DNA of 64,000 bases from Edaphobacter dinghuensis (GTDB taxonomy: Bacteria > Acidobacteriota > Terriglobia > Terriglobales > Acidobacteriaceae). Where the stretch lies: assembly GCF_014640335.1 (NCBI RefSeq), contig NZ_BMGT01000002.1, forward strand, positions 1,178,001-1,242,000. Reading direction: 5' to 3'. Positions within the stretch are counted from its first letter, which is position 1; every line of letters starts with the position of its first letter. Below are positions 25,956-35,961 of this stretch, one piece after another. Made by a program: the position numbers and the translations under genes. Below the pieces are notes generated by a model, which saw only the letters and a list, made by a program, of their open reading frames with translations, was not told where the DNA came from and did no database searches.

Positions 25956-26993
25956 ATGCCCTTTCGTTCTGGTTTTGTCTCCATCATTGGCCGGCCTAAT
26001 GCCGGTAAGTCCACCTTGCTGAATGCCCTGCTGGGGCAGAAGCTCGCGATTGTGACGCACAAGCCGCAGACGACGCGGACGCGGATTCATGGCGTGCTTG
26101 AGGTCCCACTGAAAAAGAAGGGCAAGGGAGAGCCGGGACATCCAGCAGCGCAGGTGGTGCTGGTGGATACGCCGGGGGTGCATAAGCCAGAGACTCAGCT
26201 CGACAAACGCATGATGCAAGAGGTGCATGATGCGCTGGAGTCGCGTGACGCCGTGCTGTTTATTGTGGATGTGACCCATCGACTGGCGAAGACCGGATCG
26301 GAAAAGACTACCGGGCGCATGGCGATGAGCGCCGCCGAGGATGACTTTGCGCTGTCTCTGGTAAAGAAGCTGGAGTGCCCGGTGATTTTGGTGCTAAATA
26401 AGATCGACGCCGTGCGTAAGGAAGAACTGCTGCCGCTGATTGCGCACTGGAGTTCGCTGCACGATTTTGCCGAGGTCGTGCCGATCTCAGCACGAAAGAA
26501 GGAAGGGCTGGAGCTACTGCTGGAGAAGATCGTCGGGCAGTTGAAGGAGGGGCAACGGTATTTTCCGAAGCATCAGTTAACCGACCAGCCGGAGCGGTTT
26601 CTTGTGGCAGAGCTGATTCGCGAGAAGATTCTGATGCTGACGGGAGAAGAGGTTCCCTATGCGACCGCTGTAGTGATTGAGCGGTACGAAGAACCTGCCT
26701 CGCTGAAGAAGATGAAGGATGGAAAGTTGCCGGTGACCAAGATCGCGGCTGCGATTTACTGCGAGCGGACGGGGCAGAAGGCAATCCTGATTGGCAAGCA
26801 GGGAGAGATGCTCAAACGGATTGGCACAACGGCTCGCAAGGATATCGAAGGCCTGCTGGGTACGCGGGTGTTCTTAGAACTCTTTGTGAAGGTGCAGGAG
26901 GAGTGGCGCAGCTCGCGCGGCTTTGTCGAAGATTTGGATTGGCGGCGGCAGTTAGAGGAGATCGCCGAGAAACAGATGGGCGAAGAGAAGTAA
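25956..26993 (+). CDS. era: GTPase Era
   Basis: 345 aa from the ATG at 25956 (a GTG at 25953 precedes it). G1 GRPNAGKST, G2 region TTRTRIHGV, G3 DTPGVH and G4 LNKIDAV are followed by the KH domain (EEVPYATAVVIERYEE ... IAAAIYCERTGQKAILIGKQGEMLKRIG). Era binds the 3' end of 16S rRNA during 30S assembly. It is about 45 residues longer than typical Era, with extra residues after the G2 strand (VPLKKKGKGEPGHPAAQ) and near MAMSAAEDD. It is convergent with the response-regulator gene. Confidence 0.95.
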   Translation: MPFRSGFVSIIGRPNAGKSTLLNALLGQKLAIVTHKPQTTRTRIHGVLEVPLKKKGKGEPGHPAAQVVLVDTPGVHKPETQLDKRMMQEVHDALESRDAVLFIVDVTHRLAKTGSEKTTGRMAMSAAEDDFALSLVKKLECPVILVLNKIDAVRKEELLPLIAHWSSLHDFAEVVPISARKKEGLELLLEKIVGQLKEGQRYFPKHQLTDQPERFLVAELIREKILMLTGEEVPYATAVVIERYEEPASLKKMKDGKLPVTKIAAAIYCERTGQKAILIGKQGEMLKRIGTTARKDIEGLLGTRVFLELFVKVQEEWRSSRGFVEDLDWRRQLEEIAEKQMGEEK

Positions 26994-27003
26994 TCCTGCT
27001 GTG

Positions 27004-28392
27004 TTATTCCTTGACACTGACGCCGAGGGTCTTCATCTTGCGGTAGAGATGGCTGCGTTCGAGGCCGAGGGATTCGGCGGTACGGCTTACGTTGCCGTGG
27101 TTTTCGTCGAGCTTCTTCAAAATGTAATCGCGCTCGTAGGCTTCGCGTGCTTCGAGCAGCGAGGCGAACTCTTCGCCACGGTTGAGGCGGCCTGATTCGG
27201 TGATCTTGCCGGGGCCGCGGTAGACGAGCATGGGCAGATGTTTCCGCTCGATGCGCTGCGTCTTGGGGTTGAGGATGAGGACGCGCTCAACGAGATTGCG
27301 CAGCTCGCGAACGTTGCCGGGCCAGTGGTATTGGCGAAGTGCGGTGAGGGCATCTTCGGTCATCTCGACGTGAGGCCGACCATACTGCTGGCCGAACTCC
27401 TGTAGAAATTCTTTGGCAAGCAATGGAATGTCTTCCTTGCGGTCGCGAAGTGGCGGAACGAAGAATGGGATGACGTTGAGGCGATAGAAGAGATCTTCGC
27501 GAAAGTTGCCACGGGCGATCTCCTCCTCGAGGTCCTTATTGGTCGCGGCTATGACACGGACGTCGACGTGGATCGGGTGCGAGGCTCCGACGGGGAGGAA
27601 GCGCTGCTCGTCCAGCGCGCGAAGCACCTTGGCCTGCGTCTTGAGGCTCATGTCACCTACTTCATCGAGAAAGAGGGTTCCGCCATCGGCGCGTTCAAAG
27701 GTGCCCTTCTTTTCCTGCGGGCCGCTGGTTCCGGCAGGAACGGCTCCGTGACGGTAGCCGAAGAGTTCGCTTTCGATGTAGTCCTCGGGGATGGCGGCGC
27801 AGTTAAGCTCAACGAAAGGACGGTCTTTGCGCAGGCTTTCGGCGTGCATGGCCCGGCCGATGAGTTCCTTGCCGGTGCCGGATTCGCCGAAGATGAGGAC
27901 GCGGCCGTTCGTGGGAGCCATTAACTTGATCTGCTGACGCAACGCCTTCATAGGCACGCTCTGGCCGGTGACAGTTCCCTTCACCGCGAGCTGACGCGAA
28001 AACTCCTCGTTGTCTTCGCGCATCTGGCGGGCCTTCATCGCATTCTTCAGAACGATGAGCGTGCGGTCGAGCGAGAGCGGCTTTTCGAGGAAGTCGTAGG
28101 CTCCAAGCTTGGTCGCGCGCACGGCAGCCTCAATCGTTCCGTGGCCGCTGATGATGACGACCTCGGGAACATTGGCGCGATCGAGCGTGCGGATCTCGGC
28201 TAGGGTTTCGAGGCCGTCGCGGTCGGGCAGCCAGATGTCGAGCAGAACGACATCGTAGGCAGCGTCGCGCAGCAGCTCGAGCGCCTCAGTCGCGGTGGCG
28301 CTGGTGGTGACGAGGTAGCCCTCTTCGCGCAGGATGCTCTCGAGCGATTCGCGGATCTCAGCTTCATCATCAACGATAAGAACGTGGTTCAA
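27004..28392 (-). CDS. NtrC/NtrX-type response regulator with a non-canonical GAFTGA loop
   Basis: 462 aa. A receiver domain (phospho-acceptor Asp52 in LLDIWLPD), an AAA+ domain (Walker A GESGTGKE at 169-176; Walker B TLFLDEVGD) and a Fis-type HTH (NVSRTAESLGLERSHLYRKM) are all present. Where sigma-54 activators have GAFTGA, this protein reads GAVPAG (216-221) and the loop is about three residues longer. The start is TTG in a TTGA overlap with the kinase stop; GGAGG lies six bases before it. It is the partner of the NtrY-like kinase and regulates unknown targets. Confidence 0.92.
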   Translation of the reverse strand: MNHVLIVDDEAEIRESLESILREEGYLVTTSATATEALELLRDAAYDVVLLDIWLPDRDGLETLAEIRTLDRANVPEVVIISGHGTIEAAVRATKLGAYDFLEKPLSLDRTLIVLKNAMKARQMREDNEEFSRQLAVKGTVTGQSVPMKALRQQIKLMAPTNGRVLIFGESGTGKELIGRAMHAESLRKDRPFVELNCAAIPEDYIESELFGYRHGAVPAGTSGPQEKKGTFERADGGTLFLDEVGDMSLKTQAKVLRALDEQRFLPVGASHPIHVDVRVIAATNKDLEEEIARGNFREDLFYRLNVIPFFVPPLRDRKEDIPLLAKEFLQEFGQQYGRPHVEMTEDALTALRQYHWPGNVRELRNLVERVLILNPKTQRIERKHLPMLVYRGPGKITESGRLNRGEEFASLLEAREAYERDYILKKLDENHGNVSRTAESLGLERSHLYRKMKTLGVSVKE

Positions 28393-30878
28393 GCAGGGCC
28401 TCCATGGCCGTTGGTGATGGTGCTTGGGAGTTCGAGCTCGCTGTCGGTGCTGACTGCCGCTCTTAGTTCGATGGTGAATTTGGCACCGGCGGGAAAGTTC
28501 TTTTCGGCGCGAATCGTTCCCTGGTGCTCCTGAATAATTTTGGCGGCGATAGCGAGGCCGAGGCCGGTGCCGCGCTGCTTGGTAGAGAAGTAGGGAAGGA
28601 AAAGGCGCTCGCGCATCTCGTCGGTGAGGCCAGTGCCGGTGTCAGCGATGGAGAGCTCCACCATTCCGTTCTCGAGTTGCGCAGTACTGATGCGAAGTTC
28701 GCGGAGAAGGCTCTGCTGCATGGCCTCTGCAGCATTGTCGATGAGGTTGCCAAGGGCGCGCTTAAGTGCCTCAGGATCGGCCATCACCAGTGGCAGGCCG
28801 GAGGGCATTTTTTTGATGATCGCGATGTTCTGCATGCGCCCGGCAAACAGCGCCAGCGCGTTTTCGACGATGGTGTTGAGATCGGCAGGACGAGGTCGTG
28901 CCGTGGGAAACTCAGCCAGCGCGGCAAACTGATCAACGAGCGACCGCATGCTCTCAACCGACGAGCTAATGACTTCGCTGCAACGGCGGATGACGGCGGG
29001 CGACGGCGACTCGATGTTGTGGTCAGCGAGCGTGGTAGAGACGCGGTCGATGTGGCGGTGAATCTGCTCGGCGCTGAGGCTGATGGGGGTGAGCGGATTT
29101 TTAATCTCATGCGCGACGCGGCGAGCTACCTCCTTCCACGCAGATTGCTTCTGAGCGCGAAGGAGTTCGGTCGCGTTTTCAAGGACGAGGACGTAGCCGC
29201 GATGTTCGCGGCTCATGCGATCGTGCTTACCCGGAGTCTCAAGCAGAGCGACGGTGGCGAGCAGGTTGAGGCTGCCGCCGAACCTGTCGTTGAGGCGCGC
29301 GACCTCGATCTCACTAGAGGCAGACCCCATGCGGTGGCTGCGCTTGATGAGGTGATCGATGACGTCAGCGACCTCAGGCGGGAAGACCTCTTCGATGACG
29401 CGGCCAAGGAAGGGGCGTTGACCGCCGGGGTCCATCATCTCGCTGAGGGCGCGGTTGGTGAGGACGATGCGGCGGTCGGCATCGAGCGTGGCGACCCCGT
29501 TGGGGATGGTTTCGAGCATCGTCTCAAGCTCGCTGCGGCGGGCTTCGAGCGCGGCGTTGGCTGCACTGAGCTGAACGGTGGAGTGCTCAACAGCGCGGCG
29601 GCTGCCTTCAAGATCGGCGGCCATGTGGTTGAAGCTGCGAACGAGCTCGCCCAACTCTTCGGTGGCGCCTTCGTCCACGCGATGGGCGTAGTCTCCGGCG
29701 GCGATGGCCTCCATCGCATCGCCCAGGGCTTCAACGGGCCGCGTGACCTGTTTAGCGATGTGGAGCGCCAGCCAACTGGAGGCGAAGAGCGCGAGGATCG
29801 TCATCATGAGCAGAAGGCTCATGTAAAGATTTCTGATCTGGCGGCGCTCGCGAAAGAGCACCCAGTAGGCTGCTGCCTCTTTGCGCAGGTGGGCCATGGT
29901 CGTGGCCATACCAAAGGGCATGGGCAGGCCGACGACGACGATGTTGCCGCGCTGAATGGTTGTAGCGGCGAGCGCGTAATCGGTCTGGCCGAGCGAAAAG
30001 ATAGGAGCATCGCTGCGCTGCGCGGCGGCGAGAATCGCAGCGTCGGTGGGGGTGGTGCGCGGTGCATGCGCGCCCGATGCAGCCCCGGCTTCATCTGCGG
30101 GCGACTCCGGCAGCCATGGCTTTACCTCGGCGGTCGCCCCGTCTCGCTGAGGCATCTGGAAGCTGGCGATAGCGCGCCCATCGTGATAGACGATGGCGAA
30201 TCCGTTCTGCAACGTGATCTCATGCTGACGCAGAATGGTGTCGATCGCCTCATGATCTTGCCGCGACGTTGGCTTCGTTGTGGAGTCTGCCTCCTGATGT
30301 GGAGCAAGCCGTGAGGCTCCCCGGCCCCGGCGCGGCCTGCGCACCTGCCGGCGGGCAGGCTGGATGACCGGCTTTTGTTCGGGAGCAGCACCTGCGGCGA
30401 GGATGCTCGATGCGATGGAATCAGCCTCGACGCGCGCGTTCGCCGTGGAGTATTGGGCGAGCGCGAGTGCCATGTGGTTACTATCGTCGCGCATCTGCGT
30501 CACCGGCTGCGAGAACCAGCGGTCGACGGCACGGTTCATCAGCAGATAGCTGAACGCGAACATGAAGACGATGGGCAAAAAGCTCACCAGCACCGCACCC
30601 CAGAGCATTCGCGTGCGCAGGCGCGATCCCATGACGCGGCTGCGCTGGTCCGCGTAGAGCTTGAGCATGTTGCGGACCAGCAATACAAGAATGATGACGA
30701 AGAGCAGGAACACCACAATCGACAGTCCGGTGAACAGGAAGATCTGCTCGAGATTGACGGGATGTGGAAGCCGCGGCGAATTAAATGCGTTGAGCGTGAT
30801 GAGCACTATCAACAGCACAAGAAAGCACACGCCGAGGGCGATGATCAGAAGCTTTCGCCGGTTTGGGTTGGTGGGCAT
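28389..30878 (-). CDS. NtrY-like membrane sensor histidine kinase
   Basis: 829 aa. Three N-terminal membrane helices, a long periplasmic region (about 115-350, with a basic RRQVRRPRRGRGASR patch) and a fourth helix near 353-376 lead to HAMP, PAS (ETIPNGVATLDADRRIVLTN), HisKA with HEIKNPLTPI (His near 588) and HATPase (NLIDNAAEAM; DTGTGLTDEMRERLFLPYFSTK; GTGLGLAI). It autophosphorylates and passes phosphate to the downstream regulator, whose start overlaps its stop. The signal may concern nitrogen, by family and because alanine dehydrogenase is next upstream; that is inference. Confidence 0.92.
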   Translation of the reverse strand: MPTNPNRRKLLIIALGVCFLVLLIVLITLNAFNSPRLPHPVNLEQIFLFTGLSIVVFLLFVIILVLLVRNMLKLYADQRSRVMGSRLRTRMLWGAVLVSFLPIVFMFAFSYLLMNRAVDRWFSQPVTQMRDDSNHMALALAQYSTANARVEADSIASSILAAGAAPEQKPVIQPARRQVRRPRRGRGASRLAPHQEADSTTKPTSRQDHEAIDTILRQHEITLQNGFAIVYHDGRAIASFQMPQRDGATAEVKPWLPESPADEAGAASGAHAPRTTPTDAAILAAAQRSDAPIFSLGQTDYALAATTIQRGNIVVVGLPMPFGMATTMAHLRKEAAAYWVLFRERRQIRNLYMSLLLMMTILALFASSWLALHIAKQVTRPVEALGDAMEAIAAGDYAHRVDEGATEELGELVRSFNHMAADLEGSRRAVEHSTVQLSAANAALEARRSELETMLETIPNGVATLDADRRIVLTNRALSEMMDPGGQRPFLGRVIEEVFPPEVADVIDHLIKRSHRMGSASSEIEVARLNDRFGGSLNLLATVALLETPGKHDRMSREHRGYVLVLENATELLRAQKQSAWKEVARRVAHEIKNPLTPISLSAEQIHRHIDRVSTTLADHNIESPSPAVIRRCSEVISSSVESMRSLVDQFAALAEFPTARPRPADLNTIVENALALFAGRMQNIAIIKKMPSGLPLVMADPEALKRALGNLIDNAAEAMQQSLLRELRISTAQLENGMVELSIADTGTGLTDEMRERLFLPYFSTKQRGTGLGLAIAAKIIQEHQGTIRAEKNFPAGAKFTIELRAAVSTDSELELPSTITNGHGGPA

Positions 30879-30938
30879 GGCCGTGCTCCTCGCTCCCCTG
30901 ATTATAGGCAGCGAACGCTCCCGCTTTCTGCGTATGCT

Positions 30939-32054
30939 TCAGTTCACCAGGTTAATGACGGGCTGCCAGTCACGTCCCTGGGCAGTCGCGACCGCAGCGT
31001 AGGTAAGCACACCGTTGTAGGTGTTGACCCCCTCCGCAATTCCCTTATCTTCGCCGATAGCGGCCCTGGCTCCCAGGCGAGCCAGCTTTAATACGTAGGG
31101 AAAGGTCGCATTGGTAAGCGCAAGGGTTGAGGTATTCGGCACCGCCGCCGGCATATTGGTGACGCAATAGTGGACGACACCATTGACCTCGTAAGACGGA
31201 TCGCTGTGTGTGGTGGGGTGCGCGGTCGCGATGCAACCGCCCTGGTCGATGGCCACATCGACGATCACCGCGCCCTTCTTCATTCGCTCAACCATCGTCC
31301 GGGTGACGATCTTGGGCGCTGCCGCGCCCGGAATGAGAACACCTCCGATGACCAGGTCGGCCTCACAGACGGCGCGCTCGATGTTGTAACTGTTGGAAGC
31401 CACGGTAAAGACACGGCCGTTGAATATATCGTCCAGTTCGCGCAGGCGATTCAGGTTCAGGTCGATCAGCGTAACCTTTGCGCCCATGCCGAGCGCAATC
31501 TTGGCCGCGTTAGTTCCGACGATGCCGCCGCCGATGATGCAGACGTTGCCGGGAGCGACACCGGGGACTCCGCCCAGCAGAACACCCCGACCGCCATGCT
31601 CCTTTTCAAGATAGGCTGCCCCGACCTGTATGCTCATGCGCCCGGCCACCTCGCTCATAGGCGTAAGCAGGGGGAGACCTCCGGTGCGGTCGCGCACAGT
31701 TTCATAAGCAATACCGATGACTTCGCTGTTCAGCAGCGCTTCGGTAAGAACGGGAACTGGCGCGAGGTGAAGGTAAGTGAATAAGACAAGCCCCTCGCGG
31801 AAGTGGCGATACTCCTTTTCGACAGGCTCCTTGACCTTGACGATCATCTCGGCGAGTCGCCACACGTCGTGTGCAGAGCCGACGATCTCCGCCCCTGCAG
31901 ACTGGTACTCGTCATCGGGCATCGCGGAGAGCGCACCGGCGTCATGCTCAACCAGCACTTCGTGGCCAGCCTCGACCAGCGCCTTCACGCCGGCAGGCGT
32001 GACACCCACACGGCTCTCGTGATCCTTGACCTCTTTGGGAACGCCGACGATCAT
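30939..32054 (-). CDS. ald: Alanine dehydrogenase
   Basis: 371 aa from the ATG at 32054, preceded by GAGAGG. It begins [23 protein letters not shown] and contains the glycine-rich NAD site [20 protein letters not shown], catalytic-region segments AYETV and [10 protein letters not shown], and the terminal [14 protein letters not shown], all typical of Ald. It reversibly deaminates L-alanine to pyruvate and ammonium with NAD. It lies upstream of the NtrY/NtrX-like pair on the same strand, about 60 bases away, so co-transcription is possible. Confidence 0.95.
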   Translation of the reverse strand: MIVGVPKEVKDHESRVGVTPAGVKALVEAGHEVLVEHDAGALSAMPDDEYQSAGAEIVGSAHDVWRLAEMIVKVKEPVEKEYRHFREGLVLFTYLHLAPVPVLTEALLNSEVIGIAYETVRDRTGGLPLLTPMSEVAGRMSIQVGAAYLEKEHGGRGVLLGGVPGVAPGNVCIIGGGIVGTNAAKIALGMGAKVTLIDLNLNRLRELDDIFNGRVFTVASNSYNIERAVCEADLVIGGVLIPGAAAPKIVTRTMVERMKKGAVIVDVAIDQGGCIATAHPTTHSDPSYEVNGVVHYCVTNMPAAVPNTSTLALTNATFPYVLKLARLGARAAIGEDKGIAEGVNTYNGVLTYAAVATAQGRDWQPVINLVN

Positions 32055-32191
32055 ATTGCCTCTCAATATATCTTCGTTCGATGAACAACCTTTAACTAAC
32101 TTTTCACTGTGTTGGATGCACTAAAGCCCGGTGTCGCACCACCTATCTACCGATTCCCGTACACTGGATAGAGGCATCCTTAACTCCCCGC

Positions 32192-33373
32192 ATGATTGCC
32201 ACTACCGAAAAACTCGCGTTCAAGGACACGACTGCCTCTGTCCTTCTCGATCTGCTCCGCGGAATCGCTGCGTTGCTTGTCCTGCTGGAGCATTGGCGCA
32301 ACCTCCTGTTCCGCGATTATCCGCAGTTGACCGCACACAAGACACTGCTGCTTTTGCCGTATGCGCTGAGCGCTGCAGGGCATCAGGCAGTCGTCATCTT
32401 TTTCGTGCTGAGCGGGTATCTGATCAGCGGCAGTGTCTTCCGCATGTTCGAGCGAAACCAGTGGAGCTGGCGCGGATATCTGACCCATCGCCTTGTACGT
32501 CTGTGGGTCGTTCTGATCCCCGGTCTGCTGCTATGCACACTCTGGGACAACCTTGGCATTCATCTGCACATGGCACCCGATCTTTATCAGGGACTGGTTG
32601 CCAATCACCTTACGGGCGACATTCACCGCTCGCTGACGACACGTGCCTTCTTCGGCAACCTGTTCTTTCTCCAGTCCCTGCTGGTTCCTGTGTTCGGATC
32701 GAACGGCCCGCTATGGTCTCTGGCCAACGAGTTCTGGTATTACCTGCTCTTTCCCCTGGGACTGATCACGTTGCGGCGGCAGACCGCGCTACCGCAGCGG
32801 ATTCTCTCGGGAGTGCTATTTCTGGCAATTGCCTGGTTCGTACGCCACGGCATTCTTCTGCTCTTTCCTGTGTGGCTGGCCGGAACCGTACTTGCACTGC
32901 TTCGTGCGCCTCGTCTCAGCATGCGTACCCGCATCATTACGGCAGTCCTTTACTCTCCCTTGGCGTTTCTCTTCGCCAAGGCACATGGCATCCCGAACCT
33001 GCTATCGGACTACCTGTTTGGTGTCGCCACATTCGTCTTTCTCTGGGTCCTGCTCTCGGCGACAGGGCGTGCTCACCCGGACACGTTGTTCGCCAGAGTC
33101 TCCCGTGCCCTGGCCCGGTCCTCTTACACGCTCTATGTCGTGCACGTCCCCTTTGTCCTGTTCCTGACAGCCGTATTTTTGGGCAACCAGCGTTGGGTGC
33201 CCGATGGACCGCATATCCTGAAGGGGCTGGCTGTCCTCGCAGTCACGCTGATCTATGCCAACCTGGTGGCGGCGGCAACCGAGTTCCGCACCGACAGCAT
33301 TCGCCGCTGGATCGAGATCAAAATGGGACTGGCGAAAAAACCAAATCGGAACAAGCAGGCCTCAACCACCTAA
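32192..33373 (+). CDS. Membrane acyltransferase family 3
   Basis: 393 aa, around ten membrane helices. The N-terminal segment LLDLLRGIAALLVLLEHWRNL carries the Arg and His conserved in acyltransferase-3 (OatA/WecH/NodX) proteins, followed by VIFFVLSGYLISGSV. The family transfers acetyl or succinyl groups to surface glycans or lipids. No SGNH domain is attached. It precedes mreB by under 100 bases on the same strand, though an operon is uncertain. Confidence 0.88.
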   Translation: MIATTEKLAFKDTTASVLLDLLRGIAALLVLLEHWRNLLFRDYPQLTAHKTLLLLPYALSAAGHQAVVIFFVLSGYLISGSVFRMFERNQWSWRGYLTHRLVRLWVVLIPGLLLCTLWDNLGIHLHMAPDLYQGLVANHLTGDIHRSLTTRAFFGNLFFLQSLLVPVFGSNGPLWSLANEFWYYLLFPLGLITLRRQTALPQRILSGVLFLAIAWFVRHGILLLFPVWLAGTVLALLRAPRLSMRTRIITAVLYSPLAFLFAKAHGIPNLLSDYLFGVATFVFLWVLLSATGRAHPDTLFARVSRALARSSYTLYVVHVPFVLFLTAVFLGNQRWVPDGPHILKGLAVLAVTLIYANLVAAATEFRTDSIRRWIEIKMGLAKKPNRNKQASTT

Positions 33374-33459
33374 AGCCCGTCTACACTTCCGCCGATTGCT
33401 CTAACACGGTGGATTACACTACTGATAGTCTCTTTTCAGGAAACGAACTCCGAAAATCT

Positions 33460-34524
33460 ATGTCTTCAAACAGCTTTCAGATGCGATATTCGCGCATACA
33501 CAATATGCGGTCTCTCTTCAGCCTCTTTTCGAGCGACCTGGCCATCGACCTCGGCACCGCAAATACGCTGGTTTTTGCCCACGGCAAGGGCATTATCGTC
33601 AACGAGCCATCGATCATCGCGGTCAACAAAATCACCAATGAAGTCGAGGCCGTTGGTAAGGAAGCCAAGGAGATGCTGGGCCGCACACCCGGCAACATCG
33701 TCGCGATCAAGCCGATGAAAGACGGCGTGATCGCCGACTTCCGCCATACGGAAAAGATGCTGAACTACTTTATCCAGAAGGCGCACAACCGCAAGATGAT
33801 GGTGCATCCGCGCATCGTCATCGGCGTCCCCAGCGAGATTACGCAGGTGGAAAAGCGCGCCGTTATGGACTCGGCCTATCGCGCCAAGGCCAGCGAGGTT
33901 CATCTGGTGGAACAGGCCATGGTCGCCGCGATCGGCGCTGGTCTTCCCATTACGGAGCCGGGCGGAAACATGGTCGTCGACATCGGCGGCGGGACGACGG
34001 ACATCGCAGTGATCTCGCTGGCGGGCATCGTCTACTCGCGCTCGGTACGCATGGCCGGCAACCAGATGGACGAAGCGGTCATGACCTACCTCAAGCGCAA
34101 GTACAACCTGCTGATCGGTGAACGTACCGCCGAGCAGATCAAGATCTCGCTGGGCTCGGCGTTTCCGCTGGACAAGCCGATTGAGATGGAGGTCAAGGGG
34201 CGCAACCTCATCGAAGGCGTGCCCAAGACGATCACGATTGAGGACTCCGAGATTCGCGAGGCACTCAGCGAGTCGATCTCGACTATTATCAACGCCATTC
34301 GCGTGGCGTTGGAACGGACCCCTCCTGAGCTCTCTGCCGATATCTCCGACCGCGGTATCGTGCTGACCGGCGGCGGCGCGCTGATTAAGAATCTCGACAA
34401 GCGCATCCGCGAAGAGACGGGCCTGCCTGTCTCGATTGCAGACGATCCGCTGGCTTCGGTTGTGCTTGGAACCGGAAAGATGCTCTCCGACTTCAAACTG
34501 CTGCGTAAGATCTCAATCGACTAA
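33460..34524 (+). CDS. mreB: Rod-shape-determining actin homologue MreB
   Basis: 354 aa from the ATG at 33460; ATG codons at 33481 and 33505 are alternatives, and the last would give the commonest MreB N-terminus. Actin-fold motifs are present: DLAIDLGTANTLVF (phosphate 1), GGNMVVDIGGGTTDIAVIS (phosphate 2), GIVLTGGGALIKNLDKRI (adenosine). MreB filaments direct the elongasome. The gene is about 10 kb from mreCD and on the opposite strand, unlike the usual mreBCD order. A terminator follows. Confidence 0.95.
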   Translation: MSSNSFQMRYSRIHNMRSLFSLFSSDLAIDLGTANTLVFAHGKGIIVNEPSIIAVNKITNEVEAVGKEAKEMLGRTPGNIVAIKPMKDGVIADFRHTEKMLNYFIQKAHNRKMMVHPRIVIGVPSEITQVEKRAVMDSAYRAKASEVHLVEQAMVAAIGAGLPITEPGGNMVVDIGGGTTDIAVISLAGIVYSRSVRMAGNQMDEAVMTYLKRKYNLLIGERTAEQIKISLGSAFPLDKPIEMEVKGRNLIEGVPKTITIEDSEIREALSESISTIINAIRVALERTPPELSADISDRGIVLTGGGALIKNLDKRIREETGLPVSIADDPLASVVLGTGKMLSDFKLLRKISID

Positions 34525-34534
34525 TTCCCTACTG

Positions 34535-34574
34535 AAAAGCGGAGGCAGAGATTATTCCCTGCCTCCGCTTTTTT
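34535..34574. terminator. Intrinsic terminator after mreB
   Basis: Stem agcggaggcag (34538-34548) / ctgcctccgct (34559-34569) with a 10-base loop, followed by TTTTTT on the plus strand and preceded by AAAA, so it can also act for the convergent corC-like gene. Confidence 0.9.
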
Positions 34575-34587
34575 GCTGGCTTAGGCT

Positions 34588-35961
34588 TTAAGCCGTCGCT
34601 GGCGGATGCGTCAGGCTGACGCGGATGCGGTCGATGCGGCGGTCAGTACTGGCAAGAACCTCCAGCCGCAGGCCGTCTTCTTCGACCACCTCGCCCGGCA
34701 GTGGAATGTGGCCTGCCATCTCCGAGACCAGGCCACCCACCGTTGTGGATTCATAGTGCTCCGGCAAGTGCAGCTCGGGGGCCTCTCCCTTGTCCTCCGC
34801 GTCTGCGGATTCAATATCTTCGGCAGGCCGCGTCGATTCACTCAGATCTTCGGCAAAGAGGTCGCGCAGCCGCGAGATCTCGAAGCTGCCCGAGACAATA
34901 TAGGAGCCCCCCTCTTCGCGGACTGGAGTATCGTCGTCCTCGGCGGTATCGTGCTCGTCGGCGATGTCACCCACGATAGCTTCGATCAGGTCTTCGATCG
35001 TGACCAGCCCTGCGACCCCGCCGTACTCGTCGATGACGATGCTCATATGCTGCTTCTCACGCTGCATCTCGCGCAGCAGCTCGGCAACCCTCTTCGTCTC
35101 CGGCACAAAGGCCGCCGGACGCTGTAACTGGGCTACGCTGCGTGCGCTCGCCTCGCTGTCGGCAATCTGCAGCAGGTCGTGCGCGAAGATGATGCCTGTG
35201 ATGTTATCGAGCGAGTTGGAGTAAACCGGAACGCGAGAGAAGACGTGCTTCGCAATCTCTTCAGTAAAGCGTTGGAGGCTCATGCTGCCAGGGACGGCAA
35301 AGACCTCAGGCCGCGGTGTCATGACCTCATGCACCACCTTGTCTCCGAACTCGACTACGGAGCGCACCAGATCGCGGTCGGACTCTTCGAGGATGCCCTC
35401 TTCCTCACCAGCTTCGAGCAGCGCCTCCATCGCCTCCGATGGATGCTCCTCTTCCTGAGCGTCCTCCGGCTCGGCGAGCGCCGCAATCGAGAGCAGCAGT
35501 CCCAACAGAAGTGTGACCGGCAAAATGAGATAAAAAAGCGCCTGCAGCAGATATCGGATACGCGCGATCCACACGCCGCGCGTGCGGGTAAAGAGGATCT
35601 GCGGCACGAGACGGTCGAAGATAAGGATAAGCAGGATGATCTCGAAGACCGCGAGAGCAATCTCAGAGCCGCTGGGGCTGCGCGCAAGCGTTGGCCGCAG
35701 AGGCGTAGTGGTATAGAGCCGCAGCCCCATCAGCAGCGCAATCGCAGCCACACTGAGCTGGCGCAGGACCGAAGCCGACAGCGCGACCGACTCGCGTCCC
35801 AGCCCCAGCTTCGGCTCGACGAACTGCTCCCATATGTCGATGTTGTCCTGATACTCCCGGGCAAGGAACTTGCCCATCTCCGAGTAGACGCGGTCAACAT
35901 ACGCGGCGAGCGTCAGGATGACCAGCAGCACGGCAAAGATGAGGAAGTAAAGAGGAGTCAT
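34588..35961 (-). CDS. CNNM/CorC-type membrane protein with CBS domains (YbeX/HlyC family)
   Basis: 457 aa. The N-terminal half holds about four membrane helices (LYFLIFAVLLVILTLAAYV; IALAVFEIILLILIFDRLV; LFYLILPVTLLLGLLLSI), then a paired CBS module (VMTPRPEVFAVPGSM; FVPETKRVAELLREMQREKQHMSIVIDEYGGVAGLVTIEDLIEAIVGDI) and a CorC_HlyC domain (GSYIVSGSFEISRL ... VGGLVSEMAGHIPLPGEVV). Proteins of this family act in Mg/Co efflux or ribosome-linked roles with YbeY. Its ATG overlaps the ybeY stop by four bases (ATGA), so translation is coupled. Confidence 0.9.
   Translation of the reverse strand: MTPLYFLIFAVLLVILTLAAYVDRVYSEMGKFLAREYQDNIDIWEQFVEPKLGLGRESVALSASVLRQLSVAAIALLMGLRLYTTTPLRPTLARSPSGSEIALAVFEIILLILIFDRLVPQILFTRTRGVWIARIRYLLQALFYLILPVTLLLGLLLSIAALAEPEDAQEEEHPSEAMEALLEAGEEEGILEESDRDLVRSVVEFGDKVVHEVMTPRPEVFAVPGSMSLQRFTEEIAKHVFSRVPVYSNSLDNITGIIFAHDLLQIADSEASARSVAQLQRPAAFVPETKRVAELLREMQREKQHMSIVIDEYGGVAGLVTIEDLIEAIVGDIADEHDTAEDDDTPVREEGGSYIVSGSFEISRLRDLFAEDLSESTRPAEDIESADAEDKGEAPELHLPEHYESTTVGGLVSEMAGHIPLPGEVVEEDGLRLEVLASTDRRIDRIRVSLTHPPATA

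Noticed and set aside
32131..33459. Upstream extension of the mreB frame
   Set aside because: It overlaps the acyltransferase gene in another frame and has no MreB-like sequence.
32192..34524. Acyltransferase and mreB as one operon
   Set aside because: Same strand and close, but no shared function and an 86-base gap that could hold a promoter; left undecided.
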